From Bacteroidaceae bacterium (GTDB taxonomy: Bacteria > Bacteroidota > Bacteroidia > Bacteroidales > Bacteroidaceae): 48,032 nucleotides of DNA. Shown one piece after another: positions 15,510 to 23,820 of the stretch. Each line of letters opens with the position of its first letter. The stretch's first letter is position 1. The notes below the pieces were generated by a model. It had not been told where the DNA came from, ran no database searches, and saw nothing but the letters and a program-made list of their open reading frames with translations. Location: NCBI GenBank assembly GCA_017617235.1, contig JAFZWQ010000046.1, positions 1-48,032 of the forward strand. Reading direction: 5' to 3'. Both the position numbers and the translations under genes were made by a program.

Positions 15510-16853
15510 ATCTGTTTCGGGCTCATTTTGGGGTAATTCGGGAGCAGATTGGGGCTCTTTCAGTGTTTTTTTGCGCTTGGGATTCTCCGTTGCACCCATT
15601 TTCAAGAGCTGACGTGCCGTAACGATAATACTCTGTCCTGAATCTGCCGTACTGGCCTCCACCTTCAGGAAGGCATCGTTGGTCTTTTCGAACTGCCGCT
15701 TTACATCCTCCATCCTTTCGGCAAACAACTGCACGCGATTCACCAGTTCATCGGCACATTTCATGATTTGCTGTTGGTTCTCCACCTGTCGCACCTGTCG
15801 CCACGTCATTTCCAACACGCGCAACATCATGTACAGATTCTGCGAACCGCTGATTACCACCCCCTTGTCGTAGGCTTCTTTCCACAACGTGGGGGCATTG
15901 GACAAAGCCAGTTGTAAGGCCGATTCCGAGAAGACGTACATCAACACGAAATCCAGTCGTCCGCGATTATCCTTGATATATTTCGAATAGTTCTTCTTGG
16001 CCAGTTCATTCACATGGGCTCGCATGCTGGCTATATGCCTGCTAAGGGCACTCTGGCGCTGTTCCTCGTTTTCTGCATTGTGGTAGTCCTCGAAGGCAGT
16101 AAACGACATCTTCGAGTCAATAATCACATCGCGCTGATCGGGGAAATGCAGGATGGCATCGGGAATCATGCGATGTCCCTCTTCCTCGTAAACGGTATTT
16201 CCGTCTTTGTCCTTCATCGTCTCCTGCAACTCGAACTGCGTGCCTTCTTCCAGCCCCATATCCTCGAGCAACTGCTTCAGTTTCAGTTCGCCGAAGTTTC
16301 CCTGCGTCTTATTCTCGCCAGTCAGCGCCTGGGCCAGTTTGTCTGCACGCTCTCCCACTTCACGACTCAGTTGGAAGCTGGTCTTTATCGTGGCATCCAG
16401 TCGCTGCATCGTGGAATTGTGTTCGCGATCGCTCTTTTCAACCGCCTCACGCATCTGTTGGATGTGGGTCTGCAGGGGATTCAGAATGCCGGCCAGCTGT
16501 TCTTTGTTGGCAACGGACAACTGTTCCGCGCGTTCCTTCAGAATGTGTTCCGAAGCCGAATTCATCTGTTCCTTTATCAACTGCATCTGCTTGGCCAGCA
16601 GTTCCTCGTGCTGACGGTTCATCTGTTCCAGCGCCTCCTTATATTGTGTTTCCGCCTTTTCCAACTGACGCTGGTGCTGCAGTTTCAACTCCTCAACATA
16701 CTGTTGGTTATGCTGCTTCTCCTGCGCCACATCTTCCATCAGATATTTTTTCTCCTGTTCCAACACTGCCACTTGGGTACGCATGCGAGTCAGCAGCAGC
16801 GCTGCCGCAGCCAGCCCCAACACTATTCCTATTAATATATATACGAACACCAT
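15501..16853 (-). CDS. rmuC: DNA recombination protein RmuC
   Basis: Putative nuclease-fold protein linked to limiting inverted-repeat recombination. The 450-residue product has an N-terminal membrane anchor (VFVYILIGIVLGLAAAALLL), a long coiled coil to about residue 165, and a PD-(D/E)xK-type region with RDVIIDSKMSFTAFEDY near residue 246. The start is ATG 16853 (MVFVYILIG). A longer in-frame start would translate the CTCAACT repeat array, so the shorter one is preferred. The final codons and stop are made of the AAAAATT array. Interestingly, the protein's proposed role concerns inverted repeats, which abound here. Confidence 0.94.
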   Translation of the reverse strand: MVFVYILIGIVLGLAAAALLLTRMRTQVAVLEQEKKYLMEDVAQEKQHNQQYVEELKLQHQRQLEKAETQYKEALEQMNRQHEELLAKQMQLIKEQMNSASEHILKERAEQLSVANKEQLAGILNPLQTHIQQMREAVEKSDREHNSTMQRLDATIKTSFQLSREVGERADKLAQALTGENKTQGNFGELKLKQLLEDMGLEEGTQFELQETMKDKDGNTVYEEEGHRMIPDAILHFPDQRDVIIDSKMSFTAFEDYHNAENEEQRQSALSRHIASMRAHVNELAKKNYSKYIKDNRGRLDFVLMYVFSESALQLALSNAPTLWKEAYDKGVVISGSQNLYMMLRVLEMTWRQVRQVENQQQIMKCADELVNRVQLFAERMEDVKRQFEKTNDAFLKVEASTADSGQSIIVTARQLLKMGATENPKRKKTLKEPQSAPELPQNEPETDNF

Positions 16854-16889
16854 AGTACGATGAATTTTATGCAAAAATAAGAAAAAACT

Positions 16890-16917
16890 CTCAACTCTCA
16901 ACGCTCAACTATCAACT
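16890..16917. repeat. 7-bp tandem array (CTCAACT)
   Basis: Four units, CTCAACT, CTCAACG, CTCAACT and ATCAACT, fill the divergent gap between rmuC and the BaiN-like gene. The array ends 5 bp before the latter's -7 element, so it covers the -33 position. Confidence 0.9.
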
Positions 16918-16922
16918 TTTTA

Positions 16923-16930
16923 TATCTTTG
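16923..16930 (+). promoter_or_regulatory. Promoter -7 element of the BaiN-like gene, nearly at the start codon
   Basis: TATCTTTG ends only 4 bp before the ATG at 16935. With the usual distance from this element to the transcription start, the mRNA should begin at or next to the start codon, which predicts a leaderless transcript. Confidence 0.6.
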
Positions 16931-16934
16931 CAGC

Positions 16935-18104
16935 ATGAAAGTGGCAATTATCGGAGGAGGAGCTGCCGGATGTTTCTGTGCGGTAAACCTGAAACGTATG
17001 CACGGGGATGCCGAAATCACCGTATTCGAACGAGCCAACCGACCTATGGCGAAGTTGGCCATAACGGGTGGCGGACGTTGTAACCTTACCAACACCTTTG
17101 CCGATATCCGTCAGTTGCGCGAAGCATATCCGCGTGGACATCGCCTAATGGAACGGCTGTTTCGCATCTTCGGTCCTGACGACACCATGCGTTGGTGGGA
17201 ACAAGAAGGCGTGAAGTTGACTGTTCAGGAAGACAATTGTGTATTTCCCTGTTCTCAAAACGCAATGGAAATTGTAGGAACCTTGAACCGTCTGATGCAC
17301 GAACTGGGCATCAAGGTGCTGACGGGTCAGCGCATCGAGACGTTGCCCCAGGGGCTTGATCGCATTATCGTAACAACAGGTGGCAGTCCACGTTTGTCCG
17401 GCCTCTCGTTCCTTGAACCACTGGGGTTAGAGATAGTACAACCCGTACCCTCGCTCTTTGCCTTCAATATCGATGTGCCCCAACTGCATACACTTACGGG
17501 AACCGTGGTGGAACAGGCCCAGGTTTCCTTGCCCGGCACCAAGTTTCAGGCCGCAGGTCCGCTGCTCATCACACACTTCGGCATGAGTGGTCCAGCCATC
17601 CTGCGTCTGTCGTCGTATGCAGCCCGTCATCTGGCAGAACGAAACTATCAGACCGACCTCTCTGTAAACTGGATGCTGAGAGAAAATGAGGAACAGGTAC
17701 GCGCTGCATTGGGCACATTCCAAGCCAGCGGCAAACTCGTTGGAAATCACCATCCTGCGCACCTAACATCGCGCCATTGGAGCTACCTATTGCAACGTGC
17801 CGGCATTCCCGAAAACCATCGTTGGGACTGCCTGAATCGTAAGGAACTGAACCGTCTGGTGAACACCCTCACCAACGATATTTACACCATCAGCGGACGA
17901 CGCACCCACAAGGCCGAGTTCGTAACCTGCGGAGGCGTTGCCCTTTCGAACCTGAATCTCCAGACCCTTGCACTGAAGGCACATCCGAACATCTTCATGG
18001 CGGGCGAAGTGCTTGATATTGACGGCATAACGGGTGGATTTAACCTTCAGGCAGCATGGACCATGGGATACGTTATTGCAAAAAGCATCGCCACAACATT
18101 ATAA
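16935..18104 (+). CDS. BaiN/HI0933-family FAD-dependent oxidoreductase
   Basis: Cytoplasmic flavoprotein of 389 residues. The dinucleotide-binding GGGAAG is at 7-12, the family GGGRCNLTN near residue 50, and the C-terminal FAD-binding GITGGFNLQAAWTMGY near residue 365. BaiN acts on bile acids in Clostridium, but most family members have unknown substrates, so no reaction is assigned. It diverges from rmuC. The promoter placement suggests a leaderless mRNA. The stop codon merges with a 7-bp repeat array at 18103-18134. Confidence 0.9.
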   Translation: MKVAIIGGGAAGCFCAVNLKRMHGDAEITVFERANRPMAKLAITGGGRCNLTNTFADIRQLREAYPRGHRLMERLFRIFGPDDTMRWWEQEGVKLTVQEDNCVFPCSQNAMEIVGTLNRLMHELGIKVLTGQRIETLPQGLDRIIVTTGGSPRLSGLSFLEPLGLEIVQPVPSLFAFNIDVPQLHTLTGTVVEQAQVSLPGTKFQAAGPLLITHFGMSGPAILRLSSYAARHLAERNYQTDLSVNWMLRENEEQVRAALGTFQASGKLVGNHHPAHLTSRHWSYLLQRAGIPENHRWDCLNRKELNRLVNTLTNDIYTISGRRTHKAEFVTCGGVALSNLNLQTLALKAHPNIFMAGEVLDIDGITGGFNLQAAWTMGYVIAKSIATTL

Positions 18105-18134
18105 TTTTTCCCTTTTATTTTTCAATTTTTAATT
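18103..18134. repeat. 7-bp tandem array (AATTTTT/CCCTTTT)
   Basis: Units AATTTTT, CCCTTTT, ATTTTTC, AATTTTT and AATT follow the BaiN-like stop codon (18102-18104), which it overlaps by two bases. It lies 8 bp upstream of the next -7 element. Confidence 0.8.
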
Positions 18135-18142
18135 ATAAGTTG

Positions 18143-18150
18143 TATCTTTG
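18143..18150 (+). promoter_or_regulatory. Promoter -7 element of the thiE-like/prs/sdaA unit
   Basis: TATCTTTG lies 21 bp before the thiE-like start. Upstream is the AATTTTT array, with no clean TTTG at -33. Confidence 0.55.
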
Positions 18151-18171
18151 TAGCAAAATTTATCGGACGAA

Positions 18172-18780
18172 ATGAAACTCATACTTCTCACCTCACCCGA
18201 TTTCTTTATCGAAGAAGATAAGATACTGGCTGCACTCTTCGAGGAAGGGTTGGATTTGCTGCACCTGCGGAAGCCCAACAGCGAGCCAGTATTCTGCGAA
18301 CGTCTGCTCACCCTTCTGCCCGATGAATACCACCGCCGTATCGTTACCCACGACCATTTCTACCTGAAGGAGGAATTCAACCTCATGGGTATTCACCTCA
18401 GTCACCACAACCCCACGGCACCTCCCGATTACCACGATATGGTCAGCCGCACGTGCTATAACCTCGACGAGGTTAAGGAACACAAGCGCGACAGCAAATA
18501 CGTCATCCTGAAGAACGTGTTCGACAGTATTTCGGAACCTAACTATGTAGCCCGTTTCACCAGCGAGGACCTTCATCAGGCCACGCGACAGGGCATCATA
18601 GACCGTCATGTTATGGCCCAGGGTGGCATTTCGCTGGAGAACATTCCCACCATCCGTCAGTTCGGCTTTGGCGGCGTAGTCATCCGCGGCGACCTGTGGC
18701 GCCGTTTCAACATCCATCGCGGCTACGACTTCAAGGATCTGATTTCGCACTTCCGCAAGCTGCGTCAAGCCACGCAATAA
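18172..18780 (+). CDS. Thiamine phosphate synthase-like protein (ThiE/TenI family)
   Basis: TIM-barrel protein of 202 residues resembling the short ThiE/TenI homologues of Bacteroidales. Motifs in order: LLHLRKP near residue 30, VTHDHFYL near 57, MGIHLSHHN, then FDSIS near 117, AQGGIS near 151 and GFGGVVIRGDLW near 165. The barrel phosphate-binding GGI is kept. The classical ThiE Asn-Asp pair that handles diphosphate reads His-Asp here. Enzymatic ThiE activity is therefore plausible but not certain, and a TenI-like role is an alternative. It leads prs and sdaA. Confidence 0.75.
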   Translation: MKLILLTSPDFFIEEDKILAALFEEGLDLLHLRKPNSEPVFCERLLTLLPDEYHRRIVTHDHFYLKEEFNLMGIHLSHHNPTAPPDYHDMVSRTCYNLDEVKEHKRDSKYVILKNVFDSISEPNYVARFTSEDLHQATRQGIIDRHVMAQGGISLENIPTIRQFGFGGVVIRGDLWRRFNIHRGYDFKDLISHFRKLRQATQ

Positions 18781-18814
18781 ACAAAACAAACAACATAACC
18801 CCACAAACAACGTC

Positions 18815-19747
18815 ATGAACAAAGAATTCCTGGTCTTCAGTGGTACAAAAACACGCTATCTGGCCGAAAAAATCTGTGCTGCATTGGGCTGCCCGCTTGG
18901 TAACCTTGTAATCACCCGCTTTGCCGACGGTGAATTCTCCGTCAGCTACGAAGAAAGCATCCGCGGACGCGATGTGTACCTCGTACAGAGCACCTTCCCC
19001 AATTCGGACAATCTGATGGAACTGCTGCTGATGATTGATGCTGCCAAGCGCGCATCGGCAAGAACCATTAACGCCGTAATACCCTATTTCGGATGGGCCA
19101 GACAGGACCGCAAGGACAAACCCCGTGTAAGCATTGGTGCCAAGTTGGTTGCCGATATGCTCAGTGTGGCAGGTATCGACCGCCTGATTACGATGGACCT
19201 GCACGCCGACCAGGAACAGGGTTTCTTCGACATTCCCGTGGACCATCTGTATGCCAGCAGCGTCATGTTGCCCTACATCCAGAGCCTGAATCTCGAGAAC
19301 TTGGTTATCGCCACTCCTGACGTGGGTGGTTCCAAGCGTGCCAGCACCTACAGCAAATTCCTGCAGTGCCCGCTGGTATTGTGTAACAAGTCGCGTCGTC
19401 GTCCCAACGAGGTTGCCACCATGCAGGTCATTGGTGACGTTACAGATGCCAACGTAGTCCTGCTCGACGATATTGTGGACACTGGCGGCACCATCACTAT
19501 GGCTGCCAAGCTGATGATGGAGAACGGTGCCCGCAGCGTACGTGCCATTGCCAGCCACTGCATCATGAGCAACCCTGCTGACGAACGTGTCGAAAACAGT
19601 CCGCTCACCGAAATGGTATTCACCGACTCCATCCCCTATCGCGGCAACAGCACGAAGGTTAAGCAAATCAGTGTAGCAGAACTCATTGCCAGCACCATCA
19701 GTCGTGTACAGAACAACGAATCCATCTCCGACCAGTACCTGATTTAA
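18815..19747 (+). CDS. prs: Ribose-phosphate pyrophosphokinase (PRPP synthetase)
   Basis: Makes PRPP from ribose 5-phosphate and ATP for nucleotide, histidine, tryptophan and NAD biosynthesis. The 310-residue protein is of normal length. Visible motifs are RFADGEFSV near residue 29, YFGWARQDRK near 90, DLHADQEQGFF near 128 and the PRPP-binding loop LLDDIVDTGGTI near 218. It starts 34 bp after the thiE-like gene, and its TAA stop overlaps the ATG of sdaA by one base, so the two are probably translationally coupled. Confidence 0.97.
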   Translation: MNKEFLVFSGTKTRYLAEKICAALGCPLGNLVITRFADGEFSVSYEESIRGRDVYLVQSTFPNSDNLMELLLMIDAAKRASARTINAVIPYFGWARQDRKDKPRVSIGAKLVADMLSVAGIDRLITMDLHADQEQGFFDIPVDHLYASSVMLPYIQSLNLENLVIATPDVGGSKRASTYSKFLQCPLVLCNKSRRRPNEVATMQVIGDVTDANVVLLDDIVDTGGTITMAAKLMMENGARSVRAIASHCIMSNPADERVENSPLTEMVFTDSIPYRGNSTKVKQISVAELIASTISRVQNNESISDQYLI

Positions 19748-20943
19748 TGGAATCTTTACGGCATTTATACAGGATAGGCATTGGACCCTCCAGCAGTCAC
19801 ACCATGGGACCGCAGTCCGCCTCGAAAATCTACCTTCAGCGTCATCCTGAGGCAACGGCTTTCGATGTCACACTCTACGGTTCTCTGGCGGCTACGGGAA
19901 AGGGTCATATGACGGATGTAGCCATTCTGCGTGTCTTGGAACAGCAAGGCCCAGTGGAACTGCATTGGGAACCCCATACACGTCTGCCCTATCACCCCAA
20001 TGCCATGAAGTTTGCCGTACGTCAGCCCGATGGCAGTCTGTTCGACGAATGGACGGTGTACAGCATAGGTGGCGGTGCCCTGTCCCAAGGTCCCGACGAT
20101 AAGGTAGAACACCGACAGATTTACCCTCTCACCACCATGGACGAAATCATGTTCTGGTGTCATGAAACAGGTTGTTCACTGTGGGAATATGTGGAACGCA
20201 ACGAAGGTCCAGAAATTTGGGACTACCTGCGCAATGTGTGGAAGGTGATGCAGGAGGCTGTGGAACGCGGCATCAACCACGAAGGAGTGCTTCCCGGCCC
20301 ACTGGGTCTCCAACGAAAGGCTCCCGTCTATTACACCAAGGCCAAAGGTTACAAAGCCAACCTGCAAAGTTCCGGACTGGTCTATGCCTATGCCCTTGCC
20401 GTCAGCGAGGAAAACGCATCGGGCGGTATCATCGCTACGGCTCCCACCTGTGGTTCGTGTGGTGTGTTGCCGGCTGTGCTGTACCATCTGAGCACGGGGC
20501 ACGCCTTCAGCGAGGAACGCATTCTGCATGCTCTGGCTACAGCGGGTCTCATCGGTAACCTGGTGAAGCATAATGCCAGCATTTCGGGTGCCGATGTAGG
20601 TTGTCAGGGCGAAGTGGGTGTAGCCAGCGCTATGGCCGCTGCAGCCGCCTGTCAACTCTTTGGCGGCAGTGTGTCGCAGATTGAGTATGCGGCAGAGATG
20701 GGACTGGAACATCATCTGGGCATGACGTGTGACCCTGTGTGCGGACTGGTACAGATTCCCTGCATCGAACGCAACGCCTTTGCTGCGGCCCGTGCCCTCG
20801 ATGCCAACTTCTATGCCTCGCTCAGCGACGGAAACCATCGCGTGTCCTTCGACCGTGCCGTACGCGTCATGAAGCAGACCGGACACGATTTGCCTTCACT
20901 CTACAAGGAAACCTCCGAGGGAGGTCTCGCCAAACTCAAATAA
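19747..20943 (+). CDS. sdaA: L-serine ammonia-lyase, iron-sulfur dependent
   Basis: Deaminates L-serine to pyruvate and ammonia using a [4Fe-4S] cluster. The 398-residue chain has both halves fused. The beta-like N-terminal domain begins with the family signature IGIGPSSSHTMGP. The alpha-like catalytic domain has APTCGSCGVLPA near residue 235, and TCDPVCGLVQIPC near 327 as cluster ligands. It is shorter than the roughly 450-residue E. coli enzyme. It overlaps prs by one base and ends 3 bp from the oppositely oriented GH31 gene. Confidence 0.96.
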   Translation: MESLRHLYRIGIGPSSSHTMGPQSASKIYLQRHPEATAFDVTLYGSLAATGKGHMTDVAILRVLEQQGPVELHWEPHTRLPYHPNAMKFAVRQPDGSLFDEWTVYSIGGGALSQGPDDKVEHRQIYPLTTMDEIMFWCHETGCSLWEYVERNEGPEIWDYLRNVWKVMQEAVERGINHEGVLPGPLGLQRKAPVYYTKAKGYKANLQSSGLVYAYALAVSEENASGGIIATAPTCGSCGVLPAVLYHLSTGHAFSEERILHALATAGLIGNLVKHNASISGADVGCQGEVGVASAMAAAAACQLFGGSVSQIEYAAEMGLEHHLGMTCDPVCGLVQIPCIERNAFAAARALDANFYASLSDGNHRVSFDRAVRVMKQTGHDLPSLYKETSEGGLAKLK

Positions 20944-20946
20944 CCG

Positions 20947-23142
20947 TTATTTCTTAGGCAGCATATTGGCAAACCGGCTGCGAACAAAGACTGGGATTGT
21001 GGCCTTTGTAACGGTTGTCGTTACGGTTTGTCCGCCTTTATATTTCCGTCCACTATGCAGGTCGGTCCATCCGCCTTTGCATCGCGGTAGATAGGTCTGC
21101 CACTCGCTCACGCCTGACTCCGTCACGGGGTTCACCAGCAGGGCCGGACCAAACATGTATTCATATTTCTGCTGCAGAGCAACAGGGTCGTCGGCAAAGT
21201 CAAACACCAGCGGACGCATCAAGGTGTATCCCTCCTGACTCACGCGTCGCGCGCATTCCTCTATATAGGGTCGCAGGTATTCGCGCTGCTGTATGCACTG
21301 AGCAATAATCTGCTGGGCCTCTGCACCGTAGTTCCAGGGTTCGGTGTTGCTCATGTATCCGTGCACACGCATCAGGGGCAGGTACACACTTACCTCAATC
21401 CAGCGCAGCATCCGTTCTATGTAGTCGGTATTGGTGTACTGGTCGCCGGGACGGAAGAATCCGCCTGCATCGTATGTCCACCAAGGCACTCCGGCAGCCT
21501 GTACGCCCAAACCAGCCGTAATCTGTCGACGCAGGGTCTCCCAGTCGTTCCCCACATCACCGCTCCACAGAGCCGAGCCGTAGCGCTGTATGCCAGGGAA
21601 TCCGCAACGGGTCAGAATCATGGGTTCACGTCCGGCAGCCACCAGACCCTCGTACACCGTTTTATTCACCAGCAGGGGGTACACGTTGCGCACCTGTTCG
21701 CCTGCCCATCGTCCGCGATTCACGCGTCGACCTGCCAGGTCATCATTCTCGGGCTCCGTAGCATCCTGCCACCATGCATCAATACCCAGGGGCAGCAACC
21801 TTTCGCGGAAGTTGCGCCAATAAGCCTGTGCGGCCTGTGGGTCGAAGAAATCTATCCAGTCCGTACCGGGGATATAGTATCCTTTGTCCTGCATCTCGTG
21901 CCCTACCTCGGAATTTTTATCGATTTTCGACCAAACGCTAACCATCAGTCGCATGCCCATGTGGTGCAGGCTGTCCGTCAGCAGCTTTGGGTCTGGATAG
22001 TACTGTTCGTCGAACCTCATGGCGTTCCACCCATAGCGTCCCCAATATTGCCAGTCTTGTACCATCATGCTCACAGGAATGCCTTCCTGTCGGAAGCGGT
22101 TGGCCGTCTGGAGTATCTCGTCGGAACTGTGGAATCGTTCGCGGCAATGGATGTATCCCAAGGCCCACGAGGGCATCTGCGGACAAGTTCCCGTCAGTTC
22201 GCGGTAGATGCCGATGACCTCGTCTGCCGAGCCCACGAACACGGTGTAGTCCACCGCTGTGGCTACGGGTGAACGGAACATGGTCTTGTCCTCCACGGGC
22301 TGGTAGTACAGCACAGGATTGTCGCCACGTGTCAGTTCGGCTGTAAGATGGTGGCGTCCTGCTTCCAGATGCACAATCTTCGAGGTCGTTGGAGGGAGCC
22401 ACATGTTCTGCATGTCTATCACCGTCTGTCCGTCCACCACCAGGTTGTGACGACGGGCCATTTGCTGTCCAACATCCAGCAACAGACTGTAGTCTCCAGC
22501 CTCAGTAACGTCTATGTAGGCTTCGAAGATATTCCTTTCGCGCACCTCGCGTTTGCCGCCTTCCGTCGTGGTCACGTTTACCACCTCCTTTTTGCCAGCT
22601 TGGTTACTGCGCTGCATCGTCACCTTGTTATCGCTGGGATTAAACTCCGTCAGTCCATAGTTGTTCCACAGCAGACCGTATCCCTTGCTGGAAATTATCA
22701 TGGGCAAACTGATTTGGGTGTTCACCTGCGTCAGTCGGCGGCTCAATCCGCGCACGTTGCTGTATCCGTCCTGGAACTGTCCCAGTCCGTACAGGCATTC
22801 GTCCTTCGGCGAACGCATTACCAGCGTTGCAATACCGTTTTGAAGACTGTGGTGTGTGGCGGTGAATACCGTGCGACCCTTTTTGTCGCGGATGCTCAGC
22901 ACACCCTGCTTGCTATCAATGTCAACCTGCAACTGGCAGTCCTTCACCTCTTCGGTCTTTACGTAGAGCCAATCAGGCAGGTCGTTCTGCATGGGTGTTC
23001 CTTCAGTATATTGTATGCGTACGGCGTTGCGTGCCACGCGTTTCACGGTCAGGCTGCCCTGTCCGAAAGGTGTTGCCCACACAGCTGTCTGTACCGTCAA
23101 CAGCATCAACAATAACCATACTTTACAGATTATAGTCTTCAT
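20947..23142 (-). CDS. Secreted GH31 alpha-glycosidase with PA14-type insert (probable alpha-xylosidase)
   Basis: Periplasmic or exported glycosidase of 731 residues with a signal peptide ending near WATP (residues 1-23). The GH31 N-terminal beta domain is interrupted at about 170-290 by an insert with the PA14 pattern (EAYIDVTEAGDYSLLLDV...). The catalytic barrel has the nucleophile Asp460 (DAWWQDATEPE) and acid/base Asp529 (LWSGD). A PA14 insert is known in xyloglucan-active GH31 alpha-xylosidases, which suggests that activity, but alpha-glucosidase or transglycosylase cannot be excluded. It has the best promoter in the window (23179-23210) and no SusC/D neighbours. Confidence 0.92.
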   Translation of the reverse strand: MKTIICKVWLLLMLLTVQTAVWATPFGQGSLTVKRVARNAVRIQYTEGTPMQNDLPDWLYVKTEEVKDCQLQVDIDSKQGVLSIRDKKGRTVFTATHHSLQNGIATLVMRSPKDECLYGLGQFQDGYSNVRGLSRRLTQVNTQISLPMIISSKGYGLLWNNYGLTEFNPSDNKVTMQRSNQAGKKEVVNVTTTEGGKREVRERNIFEAYIDVTEAGDYSLLLDVGQQMARRHNLVVDGQTVIDMQNMWLPPTTSKIVHLEAGRHHLTAELTRGDNPVLYYQPVEDKTMFRSPVATAVDYTVFVGSADEVIGIYRELTGTCPQMPSWALGYIHCRERFHSSDEILQTANRFRQEGIPVSMMVQDWQYWGRYGWNAMRFDEQYYPDPKLLTDSLHHMGMRLMVSVWSKIDKNSEVGHEMQDKGYYIPGTDWIDFFDPQAAQAYWRNFRERLLPLGIDAWWQDATEPENDDLAGRRVNRGRWAGEQVRNVYPLLVNKTVYEGLVAAGREPMILTRCGFPGIQRYGSALWSGDVGNDWETLRRQITAGLGVQAAGVPWWTYDAGGFFRPGDQYTNTDYIERMLRWIEVSVYLPLMRVHGYMSNTEPWNYGAEAQQIIAQCIQQREYLRPYIEECARRVSQEGYTLMRPLVFDFADDPVALQQKYEYMFGPALLVNPVTESGVSEWQTYLPRCKGGWTDLHSGRKYKGGQTVTTTVTKATIPVFVRSRFANMLPKK

Positions 23143-23178
23143 GATTTAGAGTTTATATTGATTACTTATTTCTGATTA

Positions 23179-23210
23179 CAAAGATACGAAAAAAATTACA
23201 GAATCGCAAA
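23179..23210 (-). promoter_or_regulatory. Consensus promoter of the GH31 gene
   Basis: On the minus strand TTTG (23207-23210), exactly 20 bp, then TATCTTTG (23179-23186). This is a full match to the Bacteroidetes housekeeping consensus. The leader would be about 32-36 nt. Confidence 0.75.
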
Positions 23211-23270
23211 TTAATGCCATACAATTAGCAAATAAACATACAAGGAGATGACTGAGAAAGACAGTTATTT

Positions 23271-23418
23271 GTTACAGCGTTACAGTTGTTACAGTTCGAA
23301 AACACGAATACGAAAAACCAAAAACGAACTCTATATATTATATTATAATATAATATATAGAAGTATTTTTAAGGCTGTGAAATGCATCTCGAGAACTGTA
23401 ACAACTGTAACGCGTAAC
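23271..23418. repeat. 148-bp nested palindrome with GTTACAG arms
   Basis: Two perfect 21-bp inverted arms (23277-23297 and 23393-23413) surround a perfect 32-bp A/T palindrome (23330-23361). Both share the same centre, near 23345. Each arm contains GTTACAG repeats spaced 8-9 bp apart (GTTACAGC, GTTACAGTT, GTTACAGTT on the left). GTTAC extends the match outward with a one-base bulge. Confidence 0.9.
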
Positions 23419-23539
23419 GGTATTTAAATTTTATTTTAAACTTAAGTTTAAAATACTCACCCTATTATTCATAAAAATAAACGCAATGAGCGTGTGGAAT
23501 CCTTGTATCGTCATCCAATGAAGCGATGGGAGTGAACAA

Positions 23540-23599
23540 GCGTCCCAACGCTACGGGCGGAGCGACGCATCGTTAGGCGCTTAGCGTTGCAACGCTCCG
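23540..23599. repeat. Dispersed CAACGCTA/TAGCGTTG repeat, copy 2
   Basis: CAACGCTA at 23546-23553 is mirrored by TAGCGTTG at 23582-23589, followed by CAACGCTCC. Compared with copy 1 at 315-398 the flanks GCGTCCCAACGCTAC and TAGCGTTGCAACGCTCC differ by one base each, while the middle differs. Confidence 0.6.
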
Positions 23600-23682
23600 C
23601 GGGTAGGATTAGTATCGCTCCGACGATAGGATTGGAATCCTTCGGAAGGCAGGATGAATCTCGAAAATAACAACCGGATTAT

Positions 23683-23793
23683 TTTGTATTTTGCTCGATT
23701 TTTAGTATCTTTGTAGGTGAATAGAAAAGGTCATTTAAATAAATAATTATTTAACGGAAAATTTGGTATTTTGCCTGCGATTTCGTATCTTCG
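23683..23793 (+). promoter_or_regulatory. Tandem duplicated promoters of the DUF1846-plsC unit
   Basis: Promoter 1 is TTTG (23683-23686), 19 bp, TATCTTTG (23706-23713). Promoter 2 is TTTG (23762-23765), 20 bp, TATCTTCG (23786-23793). Both carry GTATTTTGC in the spacer and GTATCTT, so they look like diverged copies 80 bp apart. Promoter 2 has C in place of the third T of the consensus TTTG. Confidence 0.65.
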
Positions 23794-23820
23794 CAGGGAA
23801 TTTGGTAAAAAGATAGAAAG

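Larger units (their letters stand above)
23143..23820. other. 678-bp gene-free regulatory and repeat region
   Basis: No gene is seen. In order it holds the GH31 promoter (23179-23210), a 148-bp nested palindrome (23271-23418), a dispersed CAACGCTA repeat (23540-23599), and two near-duplicate promoters for the DUF1846 unit (23683-23793). Confidence 0.7.

Noticed and set aside
16854-16901. Longer N-terminus for RmuC (16 more residues)
   Set aside because: The extra codons run through the CTCAACT repeat array; the shorter start puts the membrane anchor at the N-terminus, as the family has it.
18172-18780. Degenerate, inactive thiE
   Set aside because: The differences from E. coli or Bacillus ThiE fit a Bacteroidales-type subgroup, and the frame is intact, so I describe it as ThiE/TenI-like, not as a pseudogene.
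18731-19855. 374-codon minus-strand open frame opposite prs
   Set aside because: Shadow of prs and parts of its neighbours; no motif and no promoter.
23271-23418. Chromosomal or plasmid replication origin
   Set aside because: The A/T centre and iteron-like arms invite this, but there are no DnaA boxes, and no dnaA, dnaN or rep gene nearby. I keep it only as an unexplained palindrome.
23271-23418. CRISPR array
   Set aside because: The GTTACAG repeats are 7 bp long, spaced 8-9 bp, and only three per arm; there are no spacers and no cas genes.
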